Assembly (NCBI RefSeq): GCF_019448235.1
Contig: NZ_CP080409.1
Span: 992,001 to 1,056,000 of the forward strand
Source: Nocardioides panacisoli
GTDB lineage: Bacteria; Actinomycetota; Actinomycetes; Propionibacteriales; Nocardioidaceae
Length of the DNA stretch: 64,000 nt
Reading direction: 5' to 3'
Below are positions 46,929 to 55,682 of this stretch, one piece after another (the first letter of the stretch is position 1; every line of letters starts with the position of its first letter). Under the pieces are notes generated by a model. It did no database searches, was not told the DNA's origin, and saw only the letters and a program-made list of their open reading frames with translations. A program made the translations under genes and the position numbers.

Positions 46929-48530
46929 GTGCTGCTCCGTCTCCCGCTCGCCGTCGCTGCGGGATTCGCGCTGACCGGAGCGTTCGAGCCCTGGGGCTGG
47001 GCGCCCCTGGCGCTGGTGGGGCTCCTCGGGTTCGCCCTGGCCACGGCGCCGCTCACGGTCCCGCGCGCCGGCGTCGTGGGCCTCGCGTTCGGGGTGAGCT
47101 TCTACTTCAGCCACATCTGGTGGATGCGCGAGGCCGTCGGCACCGACGCCTGGCTGGCGCTCTCCGCGATCGAGGCCGCCTTCTACGGGCTCGTGGGCGC
47201 CTGCGTCCCGCTGCTGCGCCGGCTCCCGGCATGGCCGCTGTGGCTGGCGGCGCTGTGGGCGACCGTGGAGGTGCTGCGCAGCGTGTGGCCCTTCAGCGGG
47301 ATGCCGTGGGGCCGGGTGTCCTTCGCAGCCGTCGACACCCCGGTCGCCGACGCGGCGGCGTACGTCGGTCTGACGGGACTGTCCTTCCTCCTCGCCCTCG
47401 TCGCCTTCCTGCTCGCCGCGTGGGTCGAGCCCTGGCTGCCGGGATCGGTGCCCGGCCGGGGCGGCCCGTTGCGTCGGCGGGCGGCGCTGGCCGGCGCGAT
47501 CGCGGTGCTCGCAGTGCTGCTGGTGCCCTCGGTGCGGCCCTACCCCGTGGCCGAGTCCGGTGAGGCGACGGTCGCGGTCGTGCAGGGCAACGTGCCGGGG
47601 GCGGGCGACGACATCCTGCTCGACCATCGCCAGGTGACCGCCAACCACGCCGACGCCACGCGCACGCTCGCCGCGGACGTGGCGGCGGGCCGGGTGCCGG
47701 ATCCGGACTTCGTGCTGTGGCCCGAGAACGCCACCGCGGTGGACCCGTTCGCCGACACCGAGGTGACCGCCGAGATCCGCGACGCGGTCGCGACCATCGA
47801 CCGGCCGGTCGTCGTCGGGGGACTGGTCGACGACGGGCCGGACCACGTGCTGAACCAAGGCATCGTGTGGGATCCCGTCACGGGACCGGGGGACCGCTAC
47901 ACCAAGCGGCACCCGGTCGCCTACGGCGAGTACATCCCCTACCGGGAGTACTGGGAGCCCAACTTCGGCCGGCTCTCCGAGATCGAGCGCAACATGAAGA
48001 CCGGCACCCGCACCGCGCCGCTGGACGTGGCGGGCATCCCGGTCGGCGACGCCATCTGCTTCGACATCGCCTACGACGAGGTGATGCGCGACCAGGTCCG
48101 CGACGGGGCCGAGCTGCTGACGGTGCAGACCAGCAACGCGATCTTCATCTTCACCGACCAGATCGAGCAGCAGTTCGCGATCACCCGCCTGCGCGCGATC
48201 GAGACCGGCCGTGCGCTCGCCGTCGCCTCCCCGAACGGCCGCACCGGCGTCATCGCCGCGGACGGCACCATCCTCGCTGCTGCGGAGAACCGCACCCAGG
48301 AGGTGCTGGTGGAGCGCGTGGGGCTCTCCACCACGCTCACGCCCGCGGTACGGATGGGTCCCTGGCCGCTGCGCTTCCTCACGGTTTCCTCGCTCGTTTC
48401 CCTGCTGTTGGGCTCGCTGGCCTACCGTCGCGCACTGGCCCGTTCGCCACGCACGGAGCATGATGGAACCACTCCGTCGGCCGAGCCGGCCGGAACCGGA
48501 GCCGACCCAAGCGAGGACCCCGTTGCCTGA
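46929..48530 (+). CDS. lnt: Apolipoprotein N-acyltransferase
   Basis: Lnt adds the third acyl chain to lipoprotein N-termini at the membrane. The 533 residues have seven or eight N-terminal membrane helices (about 1-205) and a nitrilase-like domain outside. The catalytic triad is visible: Glu in VLWPENAT (about residue 263), Lys in [15 protein letters not shown] (about 325) and Cys in [12 protein letters not shown] (about 378). A last membrane helix precedes a Pro/Ser/Glu-rich tail. It overlaps the mannosyl transferase gene by 8 bases, the same pairing as mycobacterial lnt-ppm1. Confidence 0.95.
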   Translation: MLLRLPLAVAAGFALTGAFEPWGWAPLALVGLLGFALATAPLTVPRAGVVGLAFGVSFYFSHIWWMREAVGTDAWLALSAIEAAFYGLVGACVPLLRRLPAWPLWLAALWATVEVLRSVWPFSGMPWGRVSFAAVDTPVADAAAYVGLTGLSFLLALVAFLLAAWVEPWLPGSVPGRGGPLRRRAALAGAIAVLAVLLVPSVRPYPVAESGEATVAVVQGNVPGAGDDILLDHRQVTANHADATRTLAADVAAGRVPDPDFVLWPENATAVDPFADTEVTAEIRDAVATIDRPVVVGGLVDDGPDHVLNQGIVWDPVTGPGDRYTKRHPVAYGEYIPYREYWEPNFGRLSEIERNMKTGTRTAPLDVAGIPVGDAICFDIAYDEVMRDQVRDGAELLTVQTSNAIFIFTDQIEQQFAITRLRAIETGRALAVASPNGRTGVIAADGTILAAAENRTQEVLVERVGLSTTLTPAVRMGPWPLRFLTVSSLVSLLLGSLAYRRALARSPRTEHDGTTPSAEPAGTGADPSEDPVA

Positions 48531-49284
48531 CACACCGTCGCTCGATCTCGGGCGGACCGTGATGGTGATCCCCACCTTCAACGAGGCCGACAACCTCGGC
48601 TGGATCGTCGGGAGGCTGCGGACCGCCCGCCCCGACGTGGAGGTGCTCGTCGTCGACGACTCCTCACCGGACGGCACCGGTGAGCTCGCCGACCGGCTCG
48701 CCGCCGAGGACGCCGGGGTGCACGTGGTGCACCGCACCGCGAAGGGCGGTCTCGGTGCGGCGTACCTCGCCGGGTTCGACTGGGCCCTCGCCCGCGGCTA
48801 CGACGTGGTGGGGGAGATGGACGCCGACGGCTCCCACCAGCCCGAGCAGCTCCACCTGCTGCTCGACGCCCTCGGTGCTGCGGACCTGGTCATCGGGTCC
48901 CGCTGGATCCCGGGCGGGAGCGTCGTCAACTGGCCCCGCCGCCGGGAGCTGCTCTCGCGCGGCGGCAACCTCTACGTCCGGATCCTGTTGGGGATCTCGG
49001 TCAAGGACGCCACGGCCGGGTTCCGGGTCTACCGCCGCGCGGCGCTGGAGAAGATCGACCTCGCCTCGGTCCAGTCGACCGGCTACGTCTTCCAGACCGA
49101 TCTCGTCGAGCGCTGCCTGCGGGCCGGGCTCACGGTGCGTGAGGTGCCGATCGAGTTCGTCGAGCGGGTGCGCGGCGACTCCAAGATGAGCGGGGAGGTC
49201 GCGCTGGAGTCGCTGCGGCGGATCACCCGGTGGGGGCTGCGCAACCGGCGCGAGCAGCTGCGGGCTCGCCTGCGCCGCGACTGA
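48523..49284 (+). CDS. Polyprenol-phosphate mannosyl transferase (Ppm1/DPM1-like, family 2)
   Basis: A 253-residue GT2 enzyme that makes polyprenol-phosphate-mannose from GDP-mannose, the donor for lipoglycans and protein O-mannosylation. Motifs are [47 protein letters not shown], the DxD-like [14 protein letters not shown], and [28 protein letters not shown]. It has no C-terminal membrane helix, so it is the soluble type. TTG 48523 follows GAGGA by about 5 nt inside the lnt end; starting at ATG 48562 would cut the first strand. Confidence 0.9.
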   Translation: MPDTPSLDLGRTVMVIPTFNEADNLGWIVGRLRTARPDVEVLVVDDSSPDGTGELADRLAAEDAGVHVVHRTAKGGLGAAYLAGFDWALARGYDVVGEMDADGSHQPEQLHLLLDALGAADLVIGSRWIPGGSVVNWPRRRELLSRGGNLYVRILLGISVKDATAGFRVYRRAALEKIDLASVQSTGYVFQTDLVERCLRAGLTVREVPIEFVERVRGDSKMSGEVALESLRRITRWGLRNRREQLRARLRRD

Positions 49285-49301
49285 GCCCACCGCCGCACGC
49301 G

Positions 49302-49307
49302 TAGGCT
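49302..49307 (+). promoter_or_regulatory. -10 box of fxsA, leaderless
   Basis: TAGGCT, spacer GGCGCC, then GTG; the same 12 bases occur before the LysR-domain gene. Confidence 0.6.
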
Positions 49308-49313
49308 GGCGCC

Positions 49314-49823
49314 GTGAGCAGGACCCGCCGCACGTTGCCCCTGGTGTTGTTCGTGGCGTTCATCGTGATGCCACTGGTCGAGATCTACGCCGTGATCCAG
49401 GTCGGGCAACTCATCGGCGCCTGGTGGACCATCCTGATCCTGGTCGTGGACAGCCTCATCGGCGCGTGGCTGGTCCGCCGGGAGGGCGGCCGAGCCTGGC
49501 GAGCCCTGCAGGAGAAGTTCCGCGGGGGCGGCATCCCGGGCCGCGAGCTCGCCGACGGCGCCCTGGTGCTCATCGGCGGCACCCTGCTGCTGACGCCCGG
49601 CTTCGTGACCGACGCGATCGGCTTCGCCCTGGTGCTGGCGGTCACCCGTCCGCTGTTCCGACGGGCGCTGACGTCCTACGCCGCGGCGCGCGTGACGGTG
49701 ATGACCACGGGCGGCGCCGGGGCGCCGTACCCCGGCGCTGCCGGACCGCGTACGACGCGACCCACCGACCGCGGCGACGACTCGGTCGTGCGCGGCGAGG
49801 TCGTCGACGACGACCCGGAGTGA
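49314..49823 (+). CDS. fxsA: FxsA family membrane protein
   Basis: A 169-residue membrane protein. The FxsA core is LVLFVAFIVMPLVEIYAVIQVGQLIGAWWTILILV, then GAWLVRREG and LLLTPGFVTDAIGFALV, giving three or four helices, and a hydrophilic Asp/Glu-rich tail. In E. coli FxsA affects exclusion of phage T7; its general role is not known. It is convergent with rbpA, 6 bp apart. Confidence 0.9.
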   Translation: MSRTRRTLPLVLFVAFIVMPLVEIYAVIQVGQLIGAWWTILILVVDSLIGAWLVRREGGRAWRALQEKFRGGGIPGRELADGALVLIGGTLLLTPGFVTDAIGFALVLAVTRPLFRRALTSYAAARVTVMTTGGAGAPYPGAAGPRTTRPTDRGDDSVVRGEVVDDDPE

Positions 49824-49829
49824 GGTCGC

Positions 49830-50219
49830 TCAGCCCTTGGCCGAGGACTTCTTGCGCTTCTTGGGCCGGTGCAGGTGCGCGGGGCCGATCTCGCCGCCAC
49901 GCAGCATCTCCAGCCGCTCGGTGAGGATCTCCTCCAGCTCGTCCTCGGACCGGCGCTCCAGCAGCATGTCCCAGTGGGTGCGCTGCGGCTTCTCGGGCTT
50001 GACCTCGCGCTCGATCTCCTCGACGCTCTCGGCCTCGGCGCCGCAGCGCGGGCACTCCCAGATGGCCGGGACCTCGGCCTCGACCGACATGGTGATCTCG
50101 AACTCGTGGGACTGCGGGCATCGGTAGGCGACCTGCTGGCGCGCGGCGAACTCGATCCCGCGCTCGTCCTCGAAGGACTGGCCGCCCAGTCGGGCACCTC
50201 GCAGTGTGCGCTCCGCCAT
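49830..50219 (-). CDS. rbpA: RNA polymerase-binding protein RbpA
   Basis: RbpA stabilises the sigma-A/RNA polymerase holoenzyme and open complex in actinobacteria. The 129 residues start MAERTLRGARLGGQSFEDERG (N-terminal tail), followed by the core barrel with zinc-type cysteines YRCPQSHEF and WECPRCGAEA. The sigma-interaction domain is THWDMLLERRSEDELEEILTERLEMLRGG, and the end is basic (KKRKKSSAKG). A GAGGAG 6 nt before the ATG is one of the best Shine-Dalgarno sites in the window. I cannot assign a clear promoter hexamer; GTTGTAACCC (50244-50253, minus strand) is the likeliest -10 zone. Confidence 0.95.
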   Translation of the reverse strand: MAERTLRGARLGGQSFEDERGIEFAARQQVAYRCPQSHEFEITMSVEAEVPAIWECPRCGAEAESVEEIEREVKPEKPQRTHWDMLLERRSEDELEEILTERLEMLRGGEIGPAHLHRPKKRKKSSAKG

Positions 50220-50275
50220 CGATAGCTCCTCGGGTTGGCTGTCAGGGTTACAACGAGTGGGGGACCGGAAAGGTT

Positions 50276-51649
50276 TCAACCAGCGCGCTGCGCGGCTGTG
50301 TCCTCACTCACGGTCGTCTCGGCCGGCCGGACCAGGAACAGCAACATCAGCATCCCGGTCAGCAGCACCACGAGGATACCGAGGATTCCCCAATATTGCG
50401 TGTCGTCGACGCTCTCGGCGCCGGTGAGCACCGCTCCGAGCGCGATGGCGAGGGAGAATCCGGCGGGGGAGAGGAAGCTCACGGCACGCCCGGTCGTGGC
50501 GTACAGCCCGAACACCTCGCCCTCCTTGCCCGGCGGGATCAGCCGGGCGAGGAAGGTGCGCGACGCCGACTGTGCCGGGCCGACGAAGATGGCCAGCAGC
50601 AGGCCGAAGATCCAGAACACGGTCGAGCCGCTGTCGTGGAGCACGAAGATCACCAGCCCCGAGACCATCATCGCGGTCAGCGAGCCGAGGATGAGGCGCT
50701 TGGGCCCGAGCCGGTCGTCGAGGAAGCCGAACCCGATCGTCGCCAGCCCGGCCACCACGTTGGCGGCGATGCCGAAGACGATCACGCCACTGTCGGAGAA
50801 GCCGAACACGCGGGCCGCGATGACGGCACCGAAGGTGAACACGCCGGCCAGGCCGTCACGGAAGACGGCCGAGGACAGCAGGAACCAGACCGTGTTGCGG
50901 TCCTCGCGCCACAACCGGGCGACGGTGGCGAACAGTGCGCGGTAGGCCCCCACGACGCCCACGCGCTCTCCCCGGGGCCGGCGGTCGGACTGCTGGCGGC
51001 CGGTGATCAGCACGGGCAGTGAGAACAGCAGCGTCCAGCCGGCGCACAGCAGCATGGTGACGCGGACGTCCATGCCGTCCTCGTCGGTCACGCCGAAGAG
51101 GCCGACCTCGGGGCTGATGAGCCCGAAGTAGACGATGAGCAGCAGCACGATGCCGCCGAGGTAGCCCAGTCCCCAGCCGAAGCCGGACACCCGGCCGACC
51201 GTCTCGCGCGTGGAGATGTCGGCCAGCATCGCGTTGTAGTTCACCGAGGCGAACTCGAAGAACACGTTGCCCGCCGCGAGCAGCAGCAGGCCGAGCCAGA
51301 GGTACTCCGCGGACGGCTGGACGAGGAACATGGCGGCGGACGCCGCGATGACCAGTCCGGTGTTGACCGCCAGCCACCACGTACGCCGCCCGGTCCGGTC
51401 GGCCCGCTGACCGGTGATGGGGGCGAGCAGGGCGATGACCAGGCCGGCGCCGGCCAGCGCCCAGCCGAGCTTGGAGGACGCGCCCGGGCCGAAGGCGTCG
51501 GAGGTGATGTAGACGCTGAAGACGAACGTGGTGATGACCGCGTTGAACGCCGCCGACCCCCAGTCCCACAGCCCCCAGGAGACGACGGGCCAGGTGAAGG
51601 TCCGCTGCGAGGGCGTCGTCGACGCCACCGGGTCAGTGTTGCCGGTCAT
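50276..51649 (-). CDS. MFS transporter, UMF1/Atg22-like
   Basis: A 457-residue major-facilitator protein with twelve predicted helices. The UMF1/Atg22-type start is WPVVSWGLWDWGSAAFNAVITTFVFSVYI. The loop 2-3 motif is GQRADRTGRRTWWL, and the middle loop (RQQSDRRPRGERVG) is basic. The second half has FGFLDDRLGPKRLILG and LLLAIFVGPAQSASRTFLARLIPPGKEGEVFGLY. Family members include amino-acid exporters and uncharacterised permeases. It lies 9 bp after the GDPD gene with GAGGAGG before its ATG, so the two form an operon. Confidence 0.86.
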   Translation of the reverse strand: MTGNTDPVASTTPSQRTFTWPVVSWGLWDWGSAAFNAVITTFVFSVYITSDAFGPGASSKLGWALAGAGLVIALLAPITGQRADRTGRRTWWLAVNTGLVIAASAAMFLVQPSAEYLWLGLLLLAAGNVFFEFASVNYNAMLADISTRETVGRVSGFGWGLGYLGGIVLLLIVYFGLISPEVGLFGVTDEDGMDVRVTMLLCAGWTLLFSLPVLITGRQQSDRRPRGERVGVVGAYRALFATVARLWREDRNTVWFLLSSAVFRDGLAGVFTFGAVIAARVFGFSDSGVIVFGIAANVVAGLATIGFGFLDDRLGPKRLILGSLTAMMVSGLVIFVLHDSGSTVFWIFGLLLAIFVGPAQSASRTFLARLIPPGKEGEVFGLYATTGRAVSFLSPAGFSLAIALGAVLTGAESVDDTQYWGILGILVVLLTGMLMLLFLVRPAETTVSEDTAAQRAG

Positions 51650-51658
51650 GTGGCCTCC

Positions 51659-52459
51659 TCAGCCGCTCCACCACTGGTCACGCTCCAGCAGCACATCCTT
51701 CAGCACGTCGGTGCGGTCGGTGAAGAGGCCGTCGACACCGCGGTCGAGCAGTTCGTGCATTTCCTCGGGGGAGTCCACGGTCCACACGTGCACCTGGCGG
51801 CCCGTGGCGTGGGCGCGGCGGACGAGCCCCGCGGTCACGACCCGGAAGCGCCCCCGGCGGTGCGGGACCTGGAGCGCACGCCCGCGGCCGCCCACGATGC
51901 GGGCCAGTCGCGCACTGGGCACGAGGCGGAGCGCGAGGATCTCGCCCAGGTGGGCGGCCGTCGGCACCCGACCGGCGGTGAGCCGGCGGAAGCGCCGGGT
52001 GCGCCGCACGGAGAAGGAGCCGACGCACACGCGGTCCCAGAGGTCGTGCTCGGCCACGAAGCGCGCCAACGGGGCGACCGCCGCCGCGGACTTGATGTCG
52101 ATGTTGAACCGCAGCCCCGGGAAGGCCGCCACGAGCTCGGCCAGCGTCGGCACCGGCTCGGCGCCGTTGATGCGTGCCTGCTGCACCTCGGCGAGCGTCA
52201 GTCCGGCCACCGGCCCGGTCCGGTCGGTGACCCGGTCCAGCGACTCGTCGTGGAACGCCACCAGGACCCCGTCGCGCGTGAGGTGCACGTCGGTCTCGAG
52301 GTAGCGGTAGCCCAGGTCGGCTGCATGACGGAACGCACGCAGCGAGTTCTCCACGCCCGTCAGGTCGGGATGGTGGGCCCCGCCGCGGTGCGCGAATGCG
52401 AGCACCGCACCCGACGGGACGTCATCGAGGTAGCCGAACCCCGTCGTGGCCGAACGCAC
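51659..52459 (-). CDS. Glycerophosphodiester phosphodiesterase
   Basis: A 266-residue TIM-barrel enzyme that cuts glycerophosphodiesters to glycerol-3-phosphate and an alcohol. Catalytic and metal residues are in AHRGGAHHPDLTGVENSLRAF (His and the ENS Glu), YLETDVHLTRDGVLVAFHD (Glu, Asp, His) and FNIDIKSAAA. There is no signal peptide, so it is cytosolic. GTG 52459 follows CAGGCT by 6 nt. It is the first gene of the unit with the MFS transporter, which might import or export a related phosphodiester; that link is inference. Confidence 0.9.
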   Translation of the reverse strand: MRSATTGFGYLDDVPSGAVLAFAHRGGAHHPDLTGVENSLRAFRHAADLGYRYLETDVHLTRDGVLVAFHDESLDRVTDRTGPVAGLTLAEVQQARINGAEPVPTLAELVAAFPGLRFNIDIKSAAAVAPLARFVAEHDLWDRVCVGSFSVRRTRRFRRLTAGRVPTAAHLGEILALRLVPSARLARIVGGRGRALQVPHRRGRFRVVTAGLVRRAHATGRQVHVWTVDSPEEMHELLDRGVDGLFTDRTDVLKDVLLERDQWWSG

Positions 52460-52465
52460 GTGGTG

Positions 52466-52471
52466 AGCCTG
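52466..52471 (-). promoter_or_regulatory. -10-like box of the GDPD gene, leaderless
   Basis: CAGGCT, spacer CACCAC, then GTG on the minus strand. It lies 30 bp after the HTH-MurA stop. Confidence 0.5.
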
Positions 52472-52500
52472 TCAGATCCCCGGACGCGATGTCGTCGAAC

Positions 52501-54039
52501 TCAGATGTCGCGGAAGGTCTCGATGTCGGCGCCGAGTGAACCCAGTCGCTCGGCGAGGTCCTCGTACCCACGGTGGATGACGTAGGTGCCGCGGAGCACC
52601 GAGGTGCCCTTGCTCGCCAGCATGGCGAGCAGGATCACGACCGCCGGGCGCAGCGCCGGCGGACACATCAACTCGGCACCCCGCCAGGAGGTCGGACCCT
52701 CGATCATCACCCGGTGCGGGTCGAGCAGGCTGACCCGCCCGCCGAGCTTGTTGAGGTCGGTGAGGTAGATGGCGCGGTTGTCGTAGACCCAGTCGTGCAG
52801 CGTCGTCTGTCCCTGCGCCACGGCCGCGATGACGGCGAAGAACGGCAGGTTGTCGATGTTGAGGCCGGGGAAGGGCATCGGGTGGATCTTGTCGCGCGAG
52901 GCCACCAACTGCGAGGGGAGCGTGCGGATGTCGGCCAGGCGCGTGTGCCCGTTGGCGGCGAGGTACTCCGCGGAGAGCTCGTAGCGGAACCCCATCTCCT
53001 CCAGCACGGCCAGCTCGATCTCGAGGAACTCGATCGGTGCCCGGGTGATGGTGATCTCGGACTCGGTGACGATCGCCGCGGCCAGCAGCGACATCGCCTC
53101 GATCGGGTCCTCGCTGGGGGCGTAGTCGACGTCGACGTCGATGTGCTCGCGGCCGGTCACGGTCAGCGTGGTCGTGCCGATGCCCTCGACGCCCACACCG
53201 AGCTCCTGGAGGAAGAAGCAGAGGTCCTGGACCATGTAGTTGGACGAGGCGTTGCGGATGACCGTGGTGCCCGGGTGCAGGGCGGCGGCCATCAGCGCGT
53301 TCTCGGTGACGGTGTCGCCGCGCTCGGTCAGCACGATCGGCCGCTGCGGCGCCACGTCCGCGTCCAGCTGGGCGTGGTACCACCCGTCGGTCGCCTTGAC
53401 CTCGAGGCCGAAGGGCCGCAGCGCGGCCATGTGCGGCTCCACGGTGCGGGTGCCGAGGTTGCAGCCACCGGCGTAGGGCAGCTGGAACTGCGCCGAGCGG
53501 TGCAGCAGCGGTCCGAGGAACATGATCACCGAGCGCGTACGCCGCGCCGCCTCCTCGTCGATGCTGGTGAGGTCGAGATCCTTGGGCGGCACGATCTCGA
53601 GGTCGTTGTCCTCGTTGATCCAGGTCGTCTCGACGCCGAGGCTCTCCAGCACCTCCAGCAGCCGGTGCACCTCCTCGATCCGGGCGACCTTGCGAAGGGT
53701 CGTGCGGCCCTTGTTGAGCAACGACGCGCACAGCAGCGCGACACCGGCGTTCTTGGACGTCTTCACGTCGATGCTGCCCGACAGGGTCGTGGGACCCGTG
53801 ACGCGCAGGTGGATGGGACCGGCACCGAGCGCGACGATCTCCGAGTCCAGCGCCTCGCCGATGCGGGCGAGCATCTCCAGTGACAGGTTCTGGTGCCCCT
53901 TCTCGATCCGGTTGATGGCACTCTGGGAGGTGCCGATCAGGGTCGCCAGTTGCGCCTGGGTCAGGCCGCGGTGGTTGCGCGCGTCCCGGATCAGGTTGCC
54001 GAACCGGCCCTTGAAATCGGTCTCTCGCGTCGACATCAT
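52501..54039 (-). CDS. MurA-type enolpyruvyl transferase with N-terminal XRE helix-turn-helix
   Basis: A 512-residue fusion. Residues about 10-66 form an XRE helix-turn-helix (FGNLIRDARNHRGLTQ; TLIGTSQSAINRIEKGHQN). From about residue 75 it is a UDP-GlcNAc 1-carboxyvinyltransferase: SKNAG with the expected Lys96-Asn97, the active-loop Cys193 in YAGGCNLGTRTVEPH with the following Arg, and FPGLNIDNLPFF, where the Asp can align with MurA Asp305 after a 3-residue insertion. So it may be active in making enolpyruvyl-UDP-GlcNAc, or a sensor of that substrate. Fusions like this are known in actinobacteria. A palindrome in its own promoter suggests autoregulation. ATG 54039 follows TAGCGT by 6 nt. 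Confidence 0.88.
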   Translation of the reverse strand: MMSTRETDFKGRFGNLIRDARNHRGLTQAQLATLIGTSQSAINRIEKGHQNLSLEMLARIGEALDSEIVALGAGPIHLRVTGPTTLSGSIDVKTSKNAGVALLCASLLNKGRTTLRKVARIEEVHRLLEVLESLGVETTWINEDNDLEIVPPKDLDLTSIDEEAARRTRSVIMFLGPLLHRSAQFQLPYAGGCNLGTRTVEPHMAALRPFGLEVKATDGWYHAQLDADVAPQRPIVLTERGDTVTENALMAAALHPGTTVIRNASSNYMVQDLCFFLQELGVGVEGIGTTTLTVTGREHIDVDVDYAPSEDPIEAMSLLAAAIVTESEITITRAPIEFLEIELAVLEEMGFRYELSAEYLAANGHTRLADIRTLPSQLVASRDKIHPMPFPGLNIDNLPFFAVIAAVAQGQTTLHDWVYDNRAIYLTDLNKLGGRVSLLDPHRVMIEGPTSWRGAELMCPPALRPAVVILLAMLASKGTSVLRGTYVIHRGYEDLAERLGSLGADIETFRDI

Positions 54040-54045
54040 CCTGCG

Positions 54046-54074
54046 ACGCTAACTCATATATGAGATAGGTCCAA
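54046..54074 (-). promoter_or_regulatory. Promoter of the HTH-MurA gene
   Basis: -35 TTGGAC (54069-54074), spacer of exactly 17 nt, -10 TAGCGT (54046-54051), then 6 nt to the ATG. It is the most complete sigma-A-like promoter in the window. Confidence 0.65.
54053..54064. promoter_or_regulatory. Palindromic operator CTCATATATGAG in the promoter spacer
   Basis: A perfect 12-bp palindrome, AT-rich in a GC-rich genome, sits between the -35 and -10 boxes. A dimeric XRE protein bound here would block RNA polymerase; the gene's own helix-turn-helix is the obvious candidate. Confidence 0.6.
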
Positions 54075-54124
54075 AGGGGCGCGCGGGCCGACTTCCCGAC
54101 TCACCCCGGCGTGGCCGCGGCTGG

Positions 54125-54130
54125 CAGGAT
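54125..54130 (+). promoter_or_regulatory. -10-like box of the alcohol dehydrogenase gene
   Basis: CAGGAT with 7 nt to ATG 54138. Confidence 0.4.
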
Positions 54131-54137
54131 CGAGGTC

Positions 54138-55154
54138 ATGCGTGCAACCACGATCCATGCCCCCGGCGACATCCGCGTCGAGGACGTTCCCGATCCCACC
54201 CTCACCGCACCCACCGACGCCATCGTCCGCGTCGTCCGCGGCTGCATCTGCGGCTCTGACCTGTGGCCCTACCGCGGCGAGAACGACATCACCGCCGGCG
54301 ACACCATCGGCCACGAGTGCATCGGCGTGGTCGAGGAGGTCGGTGCCGAGGTCACCCGCTTCCGCGCCGGCGACTTCGTCGTCGTGCCGTTCGACCACTG
54401 CGACAACACCTGTGCCCACTGCCGCGCCGGGGCGCACTCGGCGTGCGTCAACATGTCGATGACCACGAGTGGCCAGGCCGAGTACGCCCGTGTCGGGCAG
54501 GCCGACGGCTCCCTGGTCGCCACCGAGCGGACCGAGGACGAGGACGAGCTGGCCTCGCTGCTCGCCCTGTCCGACGTGATGCCCACCGGATGGCACGCAG
54601 CGGTCTCGGCCGGCGTGCAGCAGGGCGGCTCCGCGGTGGTGGTCGGCGACGGTGCCGTGGGCCTGTGCGGCGTACTGGCCGCGAGTGCCATGGGGGCGGA
54701 GAAGGTGATCGTGATGTCGCGCCACGAGCCGCGACAGGCGATCGCGCGCGAGTTCGGCGCCACCCACGTGGTCGCCGAGCGCGGCCGCGAGGGGAGTGCG
54801 GCGGTCAAGGAGATCACCGACGGCGTGGGCGCCGACGCCGTGCTGGAGTGTGTCGGCACCGACCAGGCGATGGGCACGGCGTTCTCGGTCGCGCGCCCGG
54901 GATCCACCGTCGGGTTCGTCGGCGTGCCCCACGGCGTGGAGCTGCCGGTCCAGCGGATGTTCTCCAAGAACGTGGGCCTGCGCGGCGGCATCGCCCCGGT
55001 GCGTCGCTACCTGCCCGAGCTGCTCGACCTGGTGCAGTCCGGCCGCATCGCACCCGGCCGGGTGTTCGACGCCACGATGGACCTGGTGGACTCGCCGGAG
55101 GGCTACCGCGCCATGGACGAGCGCCGCGCCATCAAGGTCATGCTGCGGCCCTAG
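54138..55154 (+). CDS. Zinc-dependent alcohol dehydrogenase (MDR family)
   Basis: A 338-residue medium-chain dehydrogenase. Catalytic zinc ligands are Cys in GCICGSDLW, His-Glu in IGHECIGVVEEVG, and a downstream acid. The structural-zinc loop DHCDNTCAHCRAGAHSACVN has only some of the usual four Cys spacings. The cofactor motif is VVVGDGAVGLCGVLAA near residue 175. It is probably NAD(P)-dependent; the alcohol is unknown. It is transcribed towards ectC, with a strong stem-loop between. Confidence 0.9.
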   Translation: MRATTIHAPGDIRVEDVPDPTLTAPTDAIVRVVRGCICGSDLWPYRGENDITAGDTIGHECIGVVEEVGAEVTRFRAGDFVVVPFDHCDNTCAHCRAGAHSACVNMSMTTSGQAEYARVGQADGSLVATERTEDEDELASLLALSDVMPTGWHAAVSAGVQQGGSAVVVGDGAVGLCGVLAASAMGAEKVIVMSRHEPRQAIAREFGATHVVAERGREGSAAVKEITDGVGADAVLECVGTDQAMGTAFSVARPGSTVGFVGVPHGVELPVQRMFSKNVGLRGGIAPVRRYLPELLDLVQSGRIAPGRVFDATMDLVDSPEGYRAMDERRAIKVMLRP

Positions 55155-55181
55155 GTGCCCGACGTCCGCTCCGGCGGACCC

Positions 55182-55232
55182 ACGACGAGGGGCGCCCCAC
55201 CACCGTTGCGGTGGTGGGGCGCCCCTCGTCGT
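55182..55232. terminator. Perfect 23-bp stem-loop between convergent genes
   Basis: The arm at 55182-55204 pairs without mismatch to 55210-55232, loop GTTGC. It is almost all GC, and neither side has a T tract. It lies 27 bp after the alcohol dehydrogenase stop and 21 bp after the ectC stop, so it probably works in both directions as the U-less hairpin terminator often seen in high-GC actinobacteria. Confidence 0.8.
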
Positions 55233-55253
55233 TGCGGGGACCGCCTGCGGCGA

Positions 55254-55649
55254 TCAGTCCTCGGTGATCAGCGGGTACACGCCGTTCTCGTCGTGCACCT
55301 CACGGCCGGTGACCGGCGGGTTGAACACGCACGCCATCCGCAGGTCGGTGTAGGCCGTCAGCGTGTGCTTCTCGTTGCCGTCGAGCAGGTAGCACATGCC
55401 GTCGCGGACCTCGTGCTTCTCACCGGTCTCCCGGTTGAGGAGCTCGCCGGTGCCCCCGACGCAGTAGACGGCCTCGATGTGGTTGGCGTACCACATCTCG
55501 GTGGTGGTGCCGGCGTAGAGGATGGTCTCGTGGAAGGAGAAGCCCACCCCTTCCTTGGCCAGCACGATCCGGCGACTGCGCCAGTTGCCGTTCTCGGCGT
55601 GGACGTCGCGGTCGGTGTCGTTCAGGTCCTCGATGTAGGTGATCCTCAT
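55254..55649 (-). CDS. ectC: L-ectoine synthase
   Basis: A 131-residue cupin that cyclises N-gamma-acetyl-2,4-diaminobutyrate to ectoine, a compatible solute. The EctC pattern is [46 protein letters not shown], with the metal Glu/Tyr/His set (Glu in IEAVYCV, Tyr in [11 protein letters not shown], His in EKHTLTA). It is third in the ectABC order, 33 bp after ectB, with an AAGGGAG Shine-Dalgarno. No ectD (hydroxylase) follows; the operon ends at the hairpin. Confidence 0.96.
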   Translation of the reverse strand: MRITYIEDLNDTDRDVHAENGNWRSRRIVLAKEGVGFSFHETILYAGTTTEMWYANHIEAVYCVGGTGELLNRETGEKHEVRDGMCYLLDGNEKHTLTAYTDLRMACVFNPPVTGREVHDENGVYPLITED

Positions 55650-55682
55650 GGGGCTCCCTTCTCCGGTGTGGTCAGCTGCAGG

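Noticed and set aside
46844..47563. Open frame of 239 codons across the lnt start
   Set aside because: It is out of frame with lnt and very Arg/Gly-rich, a typical GC-rich shadow.
52501..54039. Calling the HTH-MurA protein an inactive pseudoenzyme
   Set aside because: At first the Asp305 position looked lost, but allowing a 3-residue insertion aligns an Asp; Lys96 and Cys193 are present, so inactivity is not supported.
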